This document shows, in pieces, positions 8,566 through 17,167 of a stretch of DNA of 64,000 nucleotides (position 1 is the first letter of the stretch; each line of letters opens with the position of its first letter). This stretch comes from Sneathiella glossodoripedis JCM 23214 (GTDB lineage Bacteria; Pseudomonadota; Alphaproteobacteria; Sneathiellales; Sneathiellaceae): contig NZ_BAMS01000001.1 of assembly GCF_000616095.1 (NCBI RefSeq), positions 620,001 to 684,000 of the forward strand, written 5' to 3'. A model generated the notes under the pieces. That model saw only the letters and a list, made by a program, of their open reading frames with translations, was not told where the DNA came from and searched no databases. A program made the position numbers and the translations under genes.

Positions 8566-9158
8566 TCCCCGAAGTCATTCGACAAAGACCGGCGGGTTGC
8601 CTCGTTCAGTTTTGTCATATGGGCATAACTATCGTGTTCTATCCCAATAATGATTTCAGCGCCCTCCTTTTTAAAAGCGTTAATTTGATCTTCGGATAAA
8701 TTAAAATGCAGAAAATGAATAGCTGAAGTTTTTCCGTCTTCCGTTGTTCTGTCCACATCCATTTCAGGCACCGCGAGCGTTTTCTTGCCGTTTACGGACA
8801 TGTATATCTTATCTTCGATATACCCTAATGAGTATAATGTTTGTTCCCGCTGAACAGGGTCATCAATTTCAATCATGAAAGTCGCCACCAGTTCTTTACC
8901 TTGCGGAATGAGGGGATTGTATGCAGCAAGTTCGTCTACAATCTGGTCCTCTCCCCCACGTTCTATAAAAAGCATTTCGTGAACCTGTGCCCACATGGTG
9001 TCGTAATTTTCGAAATAGAAAGTTGCATGGGGGCCAATCGCAACTCTCCGATCCCGCTTAATCTCAATCAGCTTTTTCTTTAAGTCATTGCGCTGCTTTT
9101 CATACTCAGCCATCGGCAGAATATCGCTGCGTTCGATTTTCCGAGATTGTGCCGTCAT
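8562..9158 (-). CDS. DUF3501 family protein
   Basis: A 198-residue soluble protein matching the DUF3501 family: MTAQSRKIERSDILPMAEY at the start, RRVAIGPHATFYFENYDTMW at about 40-60, and an acidic middle with FMIEIDD. The family's biochemical role is not established. In many proteobacteria it is encoded directly after a CCG-type Fe-S protein and a rubrerythrin, exactly as here, which ties it to iron or peroxide handling. AAAGGAAC lies just upstream of the ATG at 9158, so this start is chosen over the in-frame TTG at 9176. The gene begins 10 bases after the Fe-S protein gene, so the two are clearly co-transcribed. Confidence 0.88.
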   Translation of the reverse strand: MTAQSRKIERSDILPMAEYEKQRNDLKKKLIEIKRDRRVAIGPHATFYFENYDTMWAQVHEMLFIERGGEDQIVDELAAYNPLIPQGKELVATFMIEIDDPVQREQTLYSLGYIEDKIYMSVNGKKTLAVPEMDVDRTTEDGKTSAIHFLHFNLSEDQINAFKKEGAEIIIGIEHDSYAHMTKLNEATRRSLSNDFGD

Positions 9159-9168
9159 TTTTGTTCCT

Positions 9169-10509
9169 TTAGTCAAGGCCGTAGGCGCGCGCCATAAACT
9201 GAATTGGATGGGCTGCTGTTTTTGTTTTTACGGCTTCGGAGTCCTGCTTTTCAATTCCTTGTAAAAGATGTTCCGCAGCCAGTGGGCATTCAGATGCGAT
9301 GTTTGGGGCGCCTGACTGAAGAGCATTTTTGGCTGCTGTCTTGCCAACTTTAAGAGCTGTTTCGAAATTTTCTTTCATAATACCCCATGACCCTCCATGG
9401 CCAGAACAACGCTCTACAATGGTAAGGCGTGTATCTGGAATGAGCCTTAGCATTTCTGCACCTTTTGCGCCCATATTCTGGGCTCGCGCATGGCAAGCGA
9501 GATGCATGGATACTGCACCATTTAAGGGGTTCAGTCCTTCACACAATCCTTCATTCTTGGAAATATCTACGATGTATTCGCTAACATCGTATGTCGACGT
9601 GCTCAGAGTTTTGAGATTTTGATCATCCGGTAGAATAAGCGGCCATTCAAATTTCAGCATCAAAGCACAAGAAGAAACCAGAGCAATAACGTCGTAACCT
9701 TGGGATATCCACTCGCAAAGCTCGGCTGATACTTTTTTGGCAGTCTGCGCAACAGTGTCAATATTACCTTGCTCTAATTGTGGCATGCCGCAGCATCCGG
9801 GATACACAACTTTGGTTTCAACACCGTTCTTAGCGAGAACTTTTCGCGTGGCCTCCCCTATATCGGGGTTATTGTAATTTCCAAAGCATGTCGCATATAT
9901 GACAGCTTTTCGCCCAAATGCGGGTGCCTGATCATTTAATGGGTAGCTGTTTGCTTCCGCTAGGTCCTGTAATGTTTTGGAGTGATATTTTGGAAGTTCT
10001 GCGTCTTTATGGATGTGTAGCGTTTTTTCCATTATCCCCCGTGTAAGCGTGTTCTCGCGTTTGCTTGCCCAATTTGCAATACCTGCAACCGGTTTGGCCA
10101 ATTTCCCGTTTCTGTCTGTTTTTGCAAGTTGCCCGCTGACAAATCCCATTTCACCATTTTTTTGCTCAACCGCCCGATATCGCAACATAAGATGCGGAAA
10201 ATCCAAGTTAAATTCATGGGGTGGAACATAGGGGCACTTCGTCATGAAGCACATATCGCAGAGTGTGCATGCATCCACGACCGTTTTAAAATCCTCCGAT
10301 TTGACACTGTCCAACTCCTCGGTGGGAGCGGCATCTACCAGATCAAATAGCCGTGGAAATGAATCACAAAGATTGAAGCATCGTCGACAACCATGACAAA
10401 TATCAAATACCCGGCGCAGTTCCTGGTCGAGTAATTCTTCATCGTAAAAGGCATCGTTTTGCCAGTCTAAAGGGTGGCGTGTGGGCGCTTCCAAGCTGCC
10501 TTCGCGCAT
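9169..10509 (-). CDS. Heterodisulfide-reductase-related Fe-S protein (GlpC/HdrD-like)
   Basis: A 446-residue protein with two N-terminal ferredoxin-type cysteine clusters, CHGCRRCFNLC (about 39-49) and CTLCDMCFMTKCP (about 81-93), which are likely [4Fe-4S] sites. Two C-terminal CCG-type domains follow. The first has GCCGMPQLEQG. The second has ACHARAQNMG and then CSGHGGSWG, where the usual Cys-Cys-Gly is altered to Cys-Ser-Gly. Relatives such as GlpC and HdrD carry electrons between quinones, flavoproteins and thiols. Its partner redox reaction is unknown, but rubrerythrin and DUF3501 flank it. GGAGG precedes the ATG at 10509. Confidence 0.9.
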   Translation of the reverse strand: MREGSLEAPTRHPLDWQNDAFYDEELLDQELRRVFDICHGCRRCFNLCDSFPRLFDLVDAAPTEELDSVKSEDFKTVVDACTLCDMCFMTKCPYVPPHEFNLDFPHLMLRYRAVEQKNGEMGFVSGQLAKTDRNGKLAKPVAGIANWASKRENTLTRGIMEKTLHIHKDAELPKYHSKTLQDLAEANSYPLNDQAPAFGRKAVIYATCFGNYNNPDIGEATRKVLAKNGVETKVVYPGCCGMPQLEQGNIDTVAQTAKKVSAELCEWISQGYDVIALVSSCALMLKFEWPLILPDDQNLKTLSTSTYDVSEYIVDISKNEGLCEGLNPLNGAVSMHLACHARAQNMGAKGAEMLRLIPDTRLTIVERCSGHGGSWGIMKENFETALKVGKTAAKNALQSGAPNIASECPLAAEHLLQGIEKQDSEAVKTKTAAHPIQFMARAYGLD

Positions 10510-10541
10510 GTTTTGCCTCCAGTTTGATAGGGGAGGGGGGA

Positions 10542-10567
10542 GAGAATATGGATGTCTCCATATTCTC
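10542..10567. repeat. Perfect 11-bp inverted repeat (hairpin) between rubrerythrin and Fe-S protein genes
   Basis: GAGAATATGGA at 10542-10552 and TCCATATTCTC at 10557-10567 form a perfect stem with a 4-base loop. It begins 9 bases after the rubrerythrin gene's end. No T-run follows on the minus strand, so it is more likely an mRNA-processing or stability hairpin that sets different levels of the two products than a full terminator. Confidence 0.7.
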
Positions 10568-10575
10568 GATAGGCA

Positions 10576-10992
10576 TCAGCTCATTTCATCAAGAGCTTTT
10601 TGAAAACGACCAGCATGACTTTTTTCAGCTTTTGCAAGTGTTTCAAACCAATCAGCTATTTCGTCATGGCCTTCTTCTCGTGCAGTTTTGGCCATGCCCG
10701 GGTACATATCTGTATATTCATGCGTTTCACCAGCAATGGCAGCTTTCAGATTGTCGGATGTTGTGCCGATAGGTAGGCCAGTTGCAGGGTCGCCTGCCTC
10801 TTCCAGATATTCGAGATGTCCATGAGCGTGACCGGTCTCTCCCTCAGCTGTAGAACGGAAAACGGCGGATACATCATTGTAACCTTCAATGTCTGCTTTT
10901 TGTGCAAAATATAGGTAGCGACGATTAGCCTGAGACTCGCCAGCAAAGGCGTCTTTGAGATTTTGTTCGGTTTTACTTCCTTTGAGAGACAT
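10576..10992 (-). CDS. Rubrerythrin family protein (diiron domain only)
   Basis: A 138-residue four-helix di-iron protein. Helix motifs with the iron-binding Glu and His residues are visible: [16 protein letters not shown] (about 15-30), [20 protein letters not shown] (about 49-68), [16 protein letters not shown] (about 85-100) and [16 protein letters not shown]. The C-terminal rubredoxin domain of classic rubrerythrin is missing. The family reduces hydrogen peroxide using electrons from a separate donor; here the adjacent Fe-S protein is an obvious candidate. AGGAGG sits well before the ATG. It has its own promoter and an Irr-like box upstream. Confidence 0.9.
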   Translation of the reverse strand: MSLKGSKTEQNLKDAFAGESQANRRYLYFAQKADIEGYNDVSAVFRSTAEGETGHAHGHLEYLEEAGDPATGLPIGTTSDNLKAAIAGETHEYTDMYPGMAKTAREEGHDEIADWFETLAKAEKSHAGRFQKALDEMS

Positions 10993-11046
10993 GGACTTTC
11001 CTCCTGATCGTTAGCTCGGACCTGTTTATTAGTTTTTTATTTTTTA

Positions 11047-11076
11047 ACTATATGGAATAAAAAAAACAAATGTCAA
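11047..11076 (-). promoter_or_regulatory. Sigma-70-type promoter of the rubrerythrin operon
   Basis: Read on the minus strand, TTGACA (11076-11071) and TATAGT (11052-11047) are separated by 18 bases. This is a near-consensus promoter about 55 bp upstream of the rubrerythrin start codon. A Fur/Irr-like box lies directly upstream of the -35 hexamer. Confidence 0.65.
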
Positions 11077-11080
11077 TTGA

Positions 11081-11095
11081 TTAGAATTATTCCAA
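11081..11095. promoter_or_regulatory. Candidate Irr/Fur-family operator (7-1-7 dyad)
   Basis: TTAGAATTATTCCAA is a 7-1-7 near-palindrome with one mismatched pair, of the form seen in Irr (ICE), PerR and Fur boxes of alphaproteobacteria. It ends 4 bases from the -35 hexamer of the rubrerythrin promoter and lies just downstream of the irr-like gene. Control of the iron/peroxide operon by the neighbouring regulator is inferred. Confidence 0.55.
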
Positions 11096-11119
11096 TTCAG
11101 GTCGATGCTGAAAGGCCGT

Positions 11120-11539
11120 TTAGCCGGTGGGGTTCGAGCGAACCCTAACAAATATATCTACTGATGAAATATCTACCCCTTCCGGTAATTCCGGTAATTG
11201 GCGAAGGCGTATATTATCAGATTGGATATCTTCAAGACGTCCTTCATTCTCATAATATAGATGGTGGTGGGGAGAAGTGTTGGTGTCGAAATATGTTTTA
11301 CTCGAATCGACAATAACTTCTCGCAAAAGTCCTGCTTTGGTAAATTGGTGCAGATTATTGTAAACGGTGGCAAGAGAAAGAGGCAGCCGATAAGAGGAGA
11401 CCTCCTTGTGAAGTTCTTCCGCAGTAATATGACGATTTCCGTCTGCAAAAAGGGCGCTTGCCAAAGCCATCCGTTGTTTGGTTGGTCGTAGGCCTGCCGC
11501 CCTGATCAGGGCCTCATAACTGGAAAAATCATCCGGCAT
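11120..11539 (-). CDS. irr: Fur-family regulator of the Irr (iron response regulator) type
   Basis: A 139-residue Fur-superfamily transcription factor. The winged helix contains RPTKQRMALASALFADG (about 19-35) and LATVYNNLHQFTKAGLL (about 56-72). The C-x2-C zinc motifs of canonical Fur are absent, and the dimer domain has SPHHHLYYENEG, the His-rich signature of alphaproteobacterial Irr that senses haem and iron status. Irr acts mainly under iron limitation on iron-using and iron-storage genes. The ATG at 11539 is preferred; an in-frame TTG at 11605 would add 22 poorly conserved residues. The rubrerythrin-Fe-S-DUF3501 operon is immediately downstream. Confidence 0.82.
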   Translation of the reverse strand: MPDDFSSYEALIRAAGLRPTKQRMALASALFADGNRHITAEELHKEVSSYRLPLSLATVYNNLHQFTKAGLLREVIVDSSKTYFDTNTSPHHHLYYENEGRLEDIQSDNIRLRQLPELPEGVDISSVDIFVRVRSNPTG

Positions 11540-11568
11540 CCGAAATCTCGCATATAATTGCCAAAGCC

Positions 11569-11591
11569 TAATGAACAAATATAGTTCATTA
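11569..11591. promoter_or_regulatory. 8-bp inverted repeat upstream of irr
   Basis: TAATGAAC (11569-11576) and GTTCATTA (11584-11591) form a perfect dyad with a 7-base AT-only spacer, 30-52 bp upstream of the chosen irr start. It could be an autoregulatory operator. It differs from the box in front of the rubrerythrin gene, so a different regulator is also possible. Confidence 0.4.
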
Positions 11592-11630
11592 ATGCAGTGT
11601 GGCAAATCAACCGGACGAGAATGACCAGAA

Positions 11631-13031
11631 TTATTTCCCTGTCATAATCCGATCAACCAGCTGCTTCACTGTTGGCACGAACCCGTTTGCGTAAAATGGA
11701 TCCGTTGCAAAGCGATAAGCGCCATGACCCGCAAACATCAAATTGTTGTTGATGTTGCTGTCAGAATGGATCACATCCTGTAGCGTCTTTTGAATGCAAA
11801 AACTTCTAGGGTCGGCTTTTCGGCCTGTATTTCCTTTTTCGTTTTCCGCCCAGTTTGAGAAGCTGCACTGCGAAAGGCACCCCATACAATCAATTTGGTC
11901 TTTACGAATTTCCTGCATTTTTTCTTTAGTCACAAAAACCATGGTAGAATCCGGTGTTTTCATGACCTGATCAAAACCTGCGGCTACCCATTTTTGTGCA
12001 TTGACCAAATCTTGCTCTGTGAGAAAGACTTCCCGTTTACGTGCTCCCATGCTGAATGCAGCGGTATGTGCACCAACAGGTTCATTTGAATAGGCAACCT
12101 GACGTTCTGATCTTTCCTTGAGTTCGTCAAGAAAGTCGTTTCGAACAGCAGATGACCAGAAACCAGTTGGGCTAAAGCGGTTCAGGAAGACATCGCCTTT
12201 TTTAAGGGTGCCCAGTTTTTTCTTCCAAGCATCGGAAATTGGACTTTCTTTGGTCAGCAAGGGGCGTGTGCCAAATTGAAAAGCAATTGGACCAATTTCC
12301 GGGTTGTCGAGCCAGTCTTCCCAGTCTTCGATATGCCAAACACCACCAGCCATGATTATTGGGGTGTTGTGCAGGCCCATTTCATTCATCAACTTGCGAA
12401 GAGCCGCTACACGTGGATAGGGGTCTTCGGGCTTCATCGGATCTTCCGAGTTGCTCAAACCATTATGGCCGCCGGCAAGCCATGGATCCTCATATACGAC
12501 ACCGCCCAGCCATTCAGAGAATTTGTGATAGGCTCGTTTCCATAGGGCCCTAAAAGCACGGGCAGAGGAGATGATGGGGTAATAATGTACTTTATAGTCT
12601 GCGGCAATTTGTGCCACGCGATAAGGCATACCCGCGCCGCAAGTTATACCATTGATTAGACCTTTGGCACCTTCCAGAACACCGTGCAAAATCCGCTCAG
12701 CGCCGCCCATTTCCCATAGAACATTCATGTGAACAGCTCCCTGTCCACCTGCAATTTCATGAGAAATCTGAGCTTGTGTAATACCACCGCGAATACCATA
12801 GGCTACCAGCTCGTCATGGCGTTCCCGGCGTGTTCTACCGTGGTAGATTTGGGGAATGATGTCTCCGTTTTCGTCGTAACTATCTGCATTCACACCGGAG
12901 AATGTAGCGACACCTCCCGCAGCTGCCCAGGCACCTGAACTTTGGCCGGAGGATACAGCAATACCTTTACCGCCCTCAACGACCGGGAGAACTTCTTTAC
13001 CTGACATTACAATGGCATTTAGTGACTTCAC
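11631..13031 (-). CDS. Nitronate monooxygenase-like FMN oxidoreductase with C-terminal cysteine cluster
   Basis: A 466-residue TIM-barrel flavoprotein related to nitronate monooxygenase and 2-nitropropane dioxygenase. Family features include GLINGITCGAGMPY (about 124-137), WLAGGHNGL (about 184-192, with the conserved His) and PIIMAGGVW (about 224-232), part of the FMN phosphate site. It is about 100 residues longer than usual. The extra C-terminal part has Cys382, Cys385, Cys389 and Cys412 (C-x2-C-x3-C-x22-C), which could bind an Fe-S cluster. A strong AGGGA element 7 bases upstream supports the GTG start at 13031. The substrate is unknown. Confidence 0.8.
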   Translation of the reverse strand: MKSLNAIVMSGKEVLPVVEGGKGIAVSSGQSSGAWAAAGGVATFSGVNADSYDENGDIIPQIYHGRTRRERHDELVAYGIRGGITQAQISHEIAGGQGAVHMNVLWEMGGAERILHGVLEGAKGLINGITCGAGMPYRVAQIAADYKVHYYPIISSARAFRALWKRAYHKFSEWLGGVVYEDPWLAGGHNGLSNSEDPMKPEDPYPRVAALRKLMNEMGLHNTPIIMAGGVWHIEDWEDWLDNPEIGPIAFQFGTRPLLTKESPISDAWKKKLGTLKKGDVFLNRFSPTGFWSSAVRNDFLDELKERSERQVAYSNEPVGAHTAAFSMGARKREVFLTEQDLVNAQKWVAAGFDQVMKTPDSTMVFVTKEKMQEIRKDQIDCMGCLSQCSFSNWAENEKGNTGRKADPRSFCIQKTLQDVIHSDSNINNNLMFAGHGAYRFATDPFYANGFVPTVKQLVDRIMTGK

Positions 13032-13109
13032 GTGACAATCCCTAATACTTAGACCTAACCATTACCATTTAGCGCAAAGTTGCATTTACACCAAGCGGTA
13101 AAGACCTGC

Positions 13110-13140
13110 AAAGGCGGCAAAGTTTAACTGAACCGCCTTT
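13110..13140 (-). terminator. Probable terminator of pnp
   Basis: AAAGGCGG (13110-13117) and CCGCCTTT (13133-13140) form an 8-bp stem with a 15-base loop, starting 16 bases beyond the pnp stop codon. The T-tract on the minus strand is short (TTT then GCAGG), so termination may be partial or Rho-assisted. Confidence 0.6.
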
Positions 13141-13156
13141 ACAGCTAACTATACAC

Positions 13157-15277
13157 TTAGTCTTCGCTATTGTCTTCGGTTGTTGCATCATCCTCGGCTT
13201 CGTCAGCCAGAACTGCTTTTATAGACAACCGAACTTTACCGCGGCCATCAATTTCCAACACTTTTACGCGAACCTCGTCGCCTTCATTGACAACATCTGT
13301 AACTTTGGCGACCCGTTTTGGAGCAAGTTCAGAAATATGAACAAGTCCGTCCCGGTTGCCGAAGAAGTTTACAAATGCACCAAAATCAACAACTTTAACG
13401 ACCTTACCTGTATATGTAACGCCAACTTCCGGATCATCAACAATTGATTTGATCCAATTTACGGCAGCGTCAGCAGATTCAGTTGATGTTGCCGCAACTT
13501 TGACGGTTCCATCATCCTCGATATCAATTTTGGCACCTGTTGTTTCGCAAATTTCACGAATAACCTTACCACCTGTACCGATAATATCGCGGATTTTGTC
13601 TTTGGCAACGTTCAGTTGGGTGATACGAGGCGCGCCATCGCGAACACCGTCACGGGCAGCATCAAGTGCTTTTGCCATCTCTTCCAGAATATGCAAGCGA
13701 CCTTCGGTGGCCTGAGCCAGAGCCTGACGCATGATTTCCTCTGTGATACCTGCAATCTTGATATCCATTTGAAGAGAAGTAATTCCCTCGCCAGTGCCAG
13801 CAACCTTGAAGTCCATATCACCTAGATGATCTTCATCACCCAGAATATCGGACAGAACTGCAAACTGGCCGTCTTCTTCAAGGATCAGACCCATAGCGAT
13901 ACCAGCAACAGGTGCCTCTAGAGGAACACCAGCATCCATTAACGCCAATGAGGTTCCACAAACAGTCGCCATTGAGGAGGAACCGTTTGATTCAGTTACT
14001 TCTGATACAACACGTAAAGTATAGGGGAAACTCTCTTTACCCGGCAGTACAGGATGAATTGCACGCCATGCCAGTTTTCCATGTCCAACTTCGCGGCGGC
14101 CTGTAAAGCCAACACGCCCAGCTTCACCAACTGAGTAAGGTGGAAAGTTGTAATGAAGCATGAAGTTTTCGCGATATTCGCCTTCAAGGGCATCTACGAT
14201 TTGTTCATCCTGCCCGGTCCCGAGCGTTGTAACAACCAGCGCCTGAGTTTCACCCCGAGTAAACAGAGCAGAACCATGTGCGCGTGGTAATGCGCCCACT
14301 TCAGCAACGATTGGACGAACGGTTTTCGTGTCACGTCCATCAATTCGCTTGCCAGTAGAAATAATATTTCCGCGAACGATTTTCTTTTCGATCTTTTTCA
14401 GAATGGCATTCGCTGCTTCAATCTGGTCTTCTTCAAGCGTTTCAAGGACAGCCTGTTTGGCGGCATTAACCTGTTCAACGCGGTCCTGTTTAACCTGTAC
14501 CTTGTAGGCTTCAGTGAGCGCGTCTTCCGCTGCTGCTTTTACCTTTGCTTCGAGTTCAGCATCGACTTCGGCAGGTTGGTAATCCCACGGTTCTTTCGCA
14601 CATTCTTCAGCAAGATCGATAATCGCATCGATTACTGGCTGGAATTCACGATGACCATACATCACAGCGCCCAGCATTTGTTCTTCAGATAGTTCAGATG
14701 CCTCTGACTCAATCATCAAAACAGCTTCGCTTGTACCTGCAATTACCAGATCAAGATCTGTATCGGCCATCTGCTCTGCGGTTGGGTTGAGGATATATTC
14801 ACCATCAATCATACCAACACGGGCGGCACCTACTGGACCCATGAAAGGAATACCGGAAATGGTCAGTGCTGCTGAGGCACCGATCAACGAAATCACATCC
14901 GGATCATTTTCAAGATCATGCGCAAGAACGGTGCAGATAATCTGTGTTTCATTTTTAAAGCCGCTCACGAAAGAGGGGCGTAGCGGGCGATCGATCAAGC
15001 GGGAGACCAGTGTTTCCTTTTCGCTTGGACGTCCTTCACGTTTGAAAAAGCCACCCGGGATTTTACCCGCAGCATACGCTTTTTCCTGATAGTTTACAGT
15101 GAGTGGAAAAAAGTCCACTCCAGGCTTTTCAGCCTTCGCAGCAACAGCTGTACACAGAACCTGAGTTCCGCCATAGGTAATCATCACTGCACCATCAGCC
15201 TGACGGGCAACTTTACCTGTTTCCATTACGAGCGGACGTCCGCCCCACATCACTTCCTTGCGATGTACTTCAAACAT
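13157..15277 (-). CDS. pnp: Polynucleotide phosphorylase
   Basis: A 706-residue 3'-5' phosphorolytic exoribonuclease and degradosome component. Two RNase PH domains (about 1-230 and 310-540) flank an alpha-helical linker. A KH domain with [17 protein letters not shown] (about 560-580) and an S1 domain (about 620-690, starting near [17 protein letters not shown]) follow. The acidic tail ([15 protein letters not shown]) is usual in alphaproteobacteria. The ATG at 15277 is chosen because GGAAGGA precedes it; a TTG at 15292 is the alternative. rpsO lies upstream on the same strand with hairpins between them. Confidence 0.98.
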   Translation of the reverse strand: MFEVHRKEVMWGGRPLVMETGKVARQADGAVMITYGGTQVLCTAVAAKAEKPGVDFFPLTVNYQEKAYAAGKIPGGFFKREGRPSEKETLVSRLIDRPLRPSFVSGFKNETQIICTVLAHDLENDPDVISLIGASAALTISGIPFMGPVGAARVGMIDGEYILNPTAEQMADTDLDLVIAGTSEAVLMIESEASELSEEQMLGAVMYGHREFQPVIDAIIDLAEECAKEPWDYQPAEVDAELEAKVKAAAEDALTEAYKVQVKQDRVEQVNAAKQAVLETLEEDQIEAANAILKKIEKKIVRGNIISTGKRIDGRDTKTVRPIVAEVGALPRAHGSALFTRGETQALVVTTLGTGQDEQIVDALEGEYRENFMLHYNFPPYSVGEAGRVGFTGRREVGHGKLAWRAIHPVLPGKESFPYTLRVVSEVTESNGSSSMATVCGTSLALMDAGVPLEAPVAGIAMGLILEEDGQFAVLSDILGDEDHLGDMDFKVAGTGEGITSLQMDIKIAGITEEIMRQALAQATEGRLHILEEMAKALDAARDGVRDGAPRITQLNVAKDKIRDIIGTGGKVIREICETTGAKIDIEDDGTVKVAATSTESADAAVNWIKSIVDDPEVGVTYTGKVVKVVDFGAFVNFFGNRDGLVHISELAPKRVAKVTDVVNEGDEVRVKVLEIDGRGKVRLSIKAVLADEAEDDATTEDNSED

Positions 15278-15394
15278 TTTTTTTCCTTCCAAAGCGGTTC
15301 AGCCCCATGCGTTCCCGCATTCACCCAGTACCCTATGTACTGAAAATCTATTTCATACCTTCACTTACGGTTTCCGATAAAATACCGGAAATAC

Positions 15395-15441
15395 AAAAAC
15401 GCCGGTGCATCGGACAAAAACTGCCCAAAGCAGAACCGGCG
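15395..15441 (-). terminator. Terminator or attenuator after rpsO
   Basis: On the minus strand CGCCGGT (15441-15435) pairs with ACCGGCG (15406-15400), followed by TTTTT. The long loop contains a second small hairpin (TGC..GCA). It separates rpsO from pnp and probably limits read-through into pnp. Confidence 0.65.
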
Positions 15442-15448
15442 CTTATAA

Positions 15449-15476
15449 TTTCCGGAACTCTTACGAGATCCGGAAA
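15449..15476 (-). ncRNA. Hairpin at rpsO-pnp junction (possible RNase processing site)
   Basis: TTTCCGGA (15449-15456) and TCCGGAAA (15469-15476) form a perfect 8-bp stem with a 12-base loop, 9 bases after the rpsO stop codon. In E. coli the rpsO-pnp junction is cut by RNase III or RNase E and mediates pnp autoregulation; a similar role here is inferred from position only. Confidence 0.45.
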
Positions 15477-15484
15477 ACTGGTTG

Positions 15485-15754
15485 TTACTTACGAATTCCA
15501 AGACGTTTAATCAGATCCTGATAGCGTTCTTCACTGTTTTTTCTCAAATAGTCGAGCAAACGACGACGTTTGCTGACCAGGCTCAACAAGCCACGACGCG
15601 AATGCACGTCTTTTTTGTGGTCTTTGAAATGCTCAGTGAGGTTGGAAATACGTGTTGTAAGAATAGCGATTTGCACTTCTGGTGAACCAGTGTCACCTTC
15701 AGTTGTTGCAAATTCCTTGATCAATTCTGCTTTTTTTTCAGCACTAATCGACAT
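15485..15754 (-). CDS. rpsO: 30S ribosomal protein S15
   Basis: An 89-residue primary 16S rRNA-binding protein, the standard length for S15. The conserved [21 protein letters not shown] (about 21-41) and [20 protein letters not shown] segments are present. The start is the ATG at 15754 ([11 protein letters not shown]); a longer in-frame extension would run into truB and is rejected. It begins 16 bases after truB, at the end of the nusA-infB-truB operon. Confidence 0.97.
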   Translation of the reverse strand: MSISAEKKAELIKEFATTEGDTGSPEVQIAILTTRISNLTEHFKDHKKDVHSRRGLLSLVSKRRRLLDYLRKNSEERYQDLIKRLGIRK

Positions 15755-15770
15755 CGGTAAACTCCAATAA

Positions 15771-16667
15771 TTAAATATTAAAAACCCGGACCGGGTATAA
15801 AATGCCGTTTTCCACTCGAGAAATTGACAAAGGTTTATCCTGATCCATTGCACAGACAATTCCGTCTGCCAAATTTGGTACTGCCACGTCATTGCCGTGC
15901 CTCACGCGAATAGCCTGAGTTTCCGAAATGGCCACCGCCGGGATGTCGTCCAGCGCGGTCGTCAGTGGAAGCAAGTCCTCAAATTCCGCCGGACACTGCC
16001 ACAGCTTTTCCAACTTATCCAGTGAAATCGCATCTTTTTCTAAAAAAGGACCTACTTTTGTGCGGCGAAGTTGCGACAAGTGCGCAACGGTTCCTAAATA
16101 GACCGCCAAATCGCGGGCAAGTGCCCTGATATAGGTTCCTTTTGAACAGGTAACCGAAAATTGCGCATGATCAGAATCGATGATGTTGGTGAGATTCAAC
16201 TCATAAATCTCAACCTGGCGTTCAGGCATTTGGACATCCGAACCGCTTCGGGCCAGCTTGTATGCACGTTCGCCATTAATTTTGATTGCTGAATATGCTG
16301 GAGGAATTTGGGTAATCGAGCCTGTAAATGCTTGTAAGGCTTCCAATATCTCGGATTCCGAAGGGCATTTTTCGGCAGTTTCTTCAATCTCGCCTTCGAT
16401 ATCGTCGGTATTGGTTTTGGCTCCCCAGCGCGCTGTAAAGGAGTACTGTTTTCGATCATCCACTATAAAGGGAACCGTTTTGGTTGCTTCACCAAGTGCA
16501 ATTGGCAGAACGCCGGTTGCGAATGGATCAAGTGTTCCTGCATGCCCCGCTTTTTGGGCCTTTGTTATCCATTTGACTTTATTGACTACAGCCGCCGACG
16601 TCATGCCGGCGGGCTTGTCAATATTGAGCCAGCCGTGAATGGGTATTCCTTTTTTGCGACGTGCCAT
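15771..16667 (-). CDS. truB: tRNA pseudouridine(55) synthase
   Basis: A 298-residue enzyme that makes pseudouridine 55 in the T-loop of tRNAs. The catalytic aspartate lies in [17 protein letters not shown] (about 41-57). [30 protein letters not shown] and [13 protein letters not shown] are family motifs. A C-terminal PUA-like region ends the protein. The start is the ATG at 16667, 5 bases after the rbfA stop codon, so the two are tightly coupled. Confidence 0.96.
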   Translation of the reverse strand: MARRKKGIPIHGWLNIDKPAGMTSAAVVNKVKWITKAQKAGHAGTLDPFATGVLPIALGEATKTVPFIVDDRKQYSFTARWGAKTNTDDIEGEIEETAEKCPSESEILEALQAFTGSITQIPPAYSAIKINGERAYKLARSGSDVQMPERQVEIYELNLTNIIDSDHAQFSVTCSKGTYIRALARDLAVYLGTVAHLSQLRRTKVGPFLEKDAISLDKLEKLWQCPAEFEDLLPLTTALDDIPAVAISETQAIRVRHGNDVAVPNLADGIVCAMDQDKPLSISRVENGILYPVRVFNI

Positions 16668-16672
16668 AATCT

Positions 16673-17089
16673 TTAGGAGTCAGAGTCAGTTTCTGACTCT
16701 TGATCTTGGTTCCGTTCGGAGCTGGTTTTTCGAATGAGACTGTCTATATGATCCCCATATTCGAAAGAAGCGTCTATTTTGAAAGCCAATCTTGGAGTAA
16801 ATTTCATAGATAGCTGTCGACCCATTTCCGACTGAATAAATCCGGCGGACCGATTTAGGCCTTTAATAACAGCTTCTTCATTCATGCCCCCAAGAGGGAC
16901 AACATAAACCGTTGCATTGCGCATGTCCGGACTGGGCTGAACTTCGGTTACGGTCACGGGGGTGGAGCTCACATCCGGATCGTGAATATTTCCCTCAGCC
17001 AGTACTTCGGAAATTATGTGCCGAAGCTGTTCACCAACACGCAGTTGGCGCTTGCTCGCTGTTTTGGCGGATCGTTTCTGGTTAGTCAT
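16673..17089 (-). CDS. rbfA: 30S ribosome-binding factor A
   Basis: A 138-residue late-stage 30S maturation factor with a KH-like fold. Conserved parts are RQLRVGEQLRHIISEVLAEG (about 14-33), VTVTEVQPSPDMRNATVYV and SAGFIQSEMGRQLSMKFTPR. The acidic, Ser/Glu/Asp-rich tail after RLAFKIDASFEYGDHIDSLI is variable in the family. It sits between infB and truB as in most bacteria. Confidence 0.95.
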   Translation of the reverse strand: MTNQKRSAKTASKRQLRVGEQLRHIISEVLAEGNIHDPDVSSTPVTVTEVQPSPDMRNATVYVVPLGGMNEEAVIKGLNRSAGFIQSEMGRQLSMKFTPRLAFKIDASFEYGDHIDSLIRKTSSERNQDQESETDSDS

Positions 17090-17108
17090 AGAGGATGCCT
17101 CTCAAATC

Positions 17109-17132
17109 AAAAAAGGCAGGAGCAATTCTGCC
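17109..17132 (-). terminator. Partial terminator between infB and rbfA
   Basis: On the minus strand GGCAG (17132-17128) pairs with CTGCC (17119-17115) around an 8-base loop and is followed by six T. The stem is short, so it probably reduces rather than ends transcription into rbfA-truB-rpsO. Confidence 0.5.
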
Positions 17133-17167
17133 CCTGCGCTTTTGAAAAACGTGTCGCTGCGAATTGA

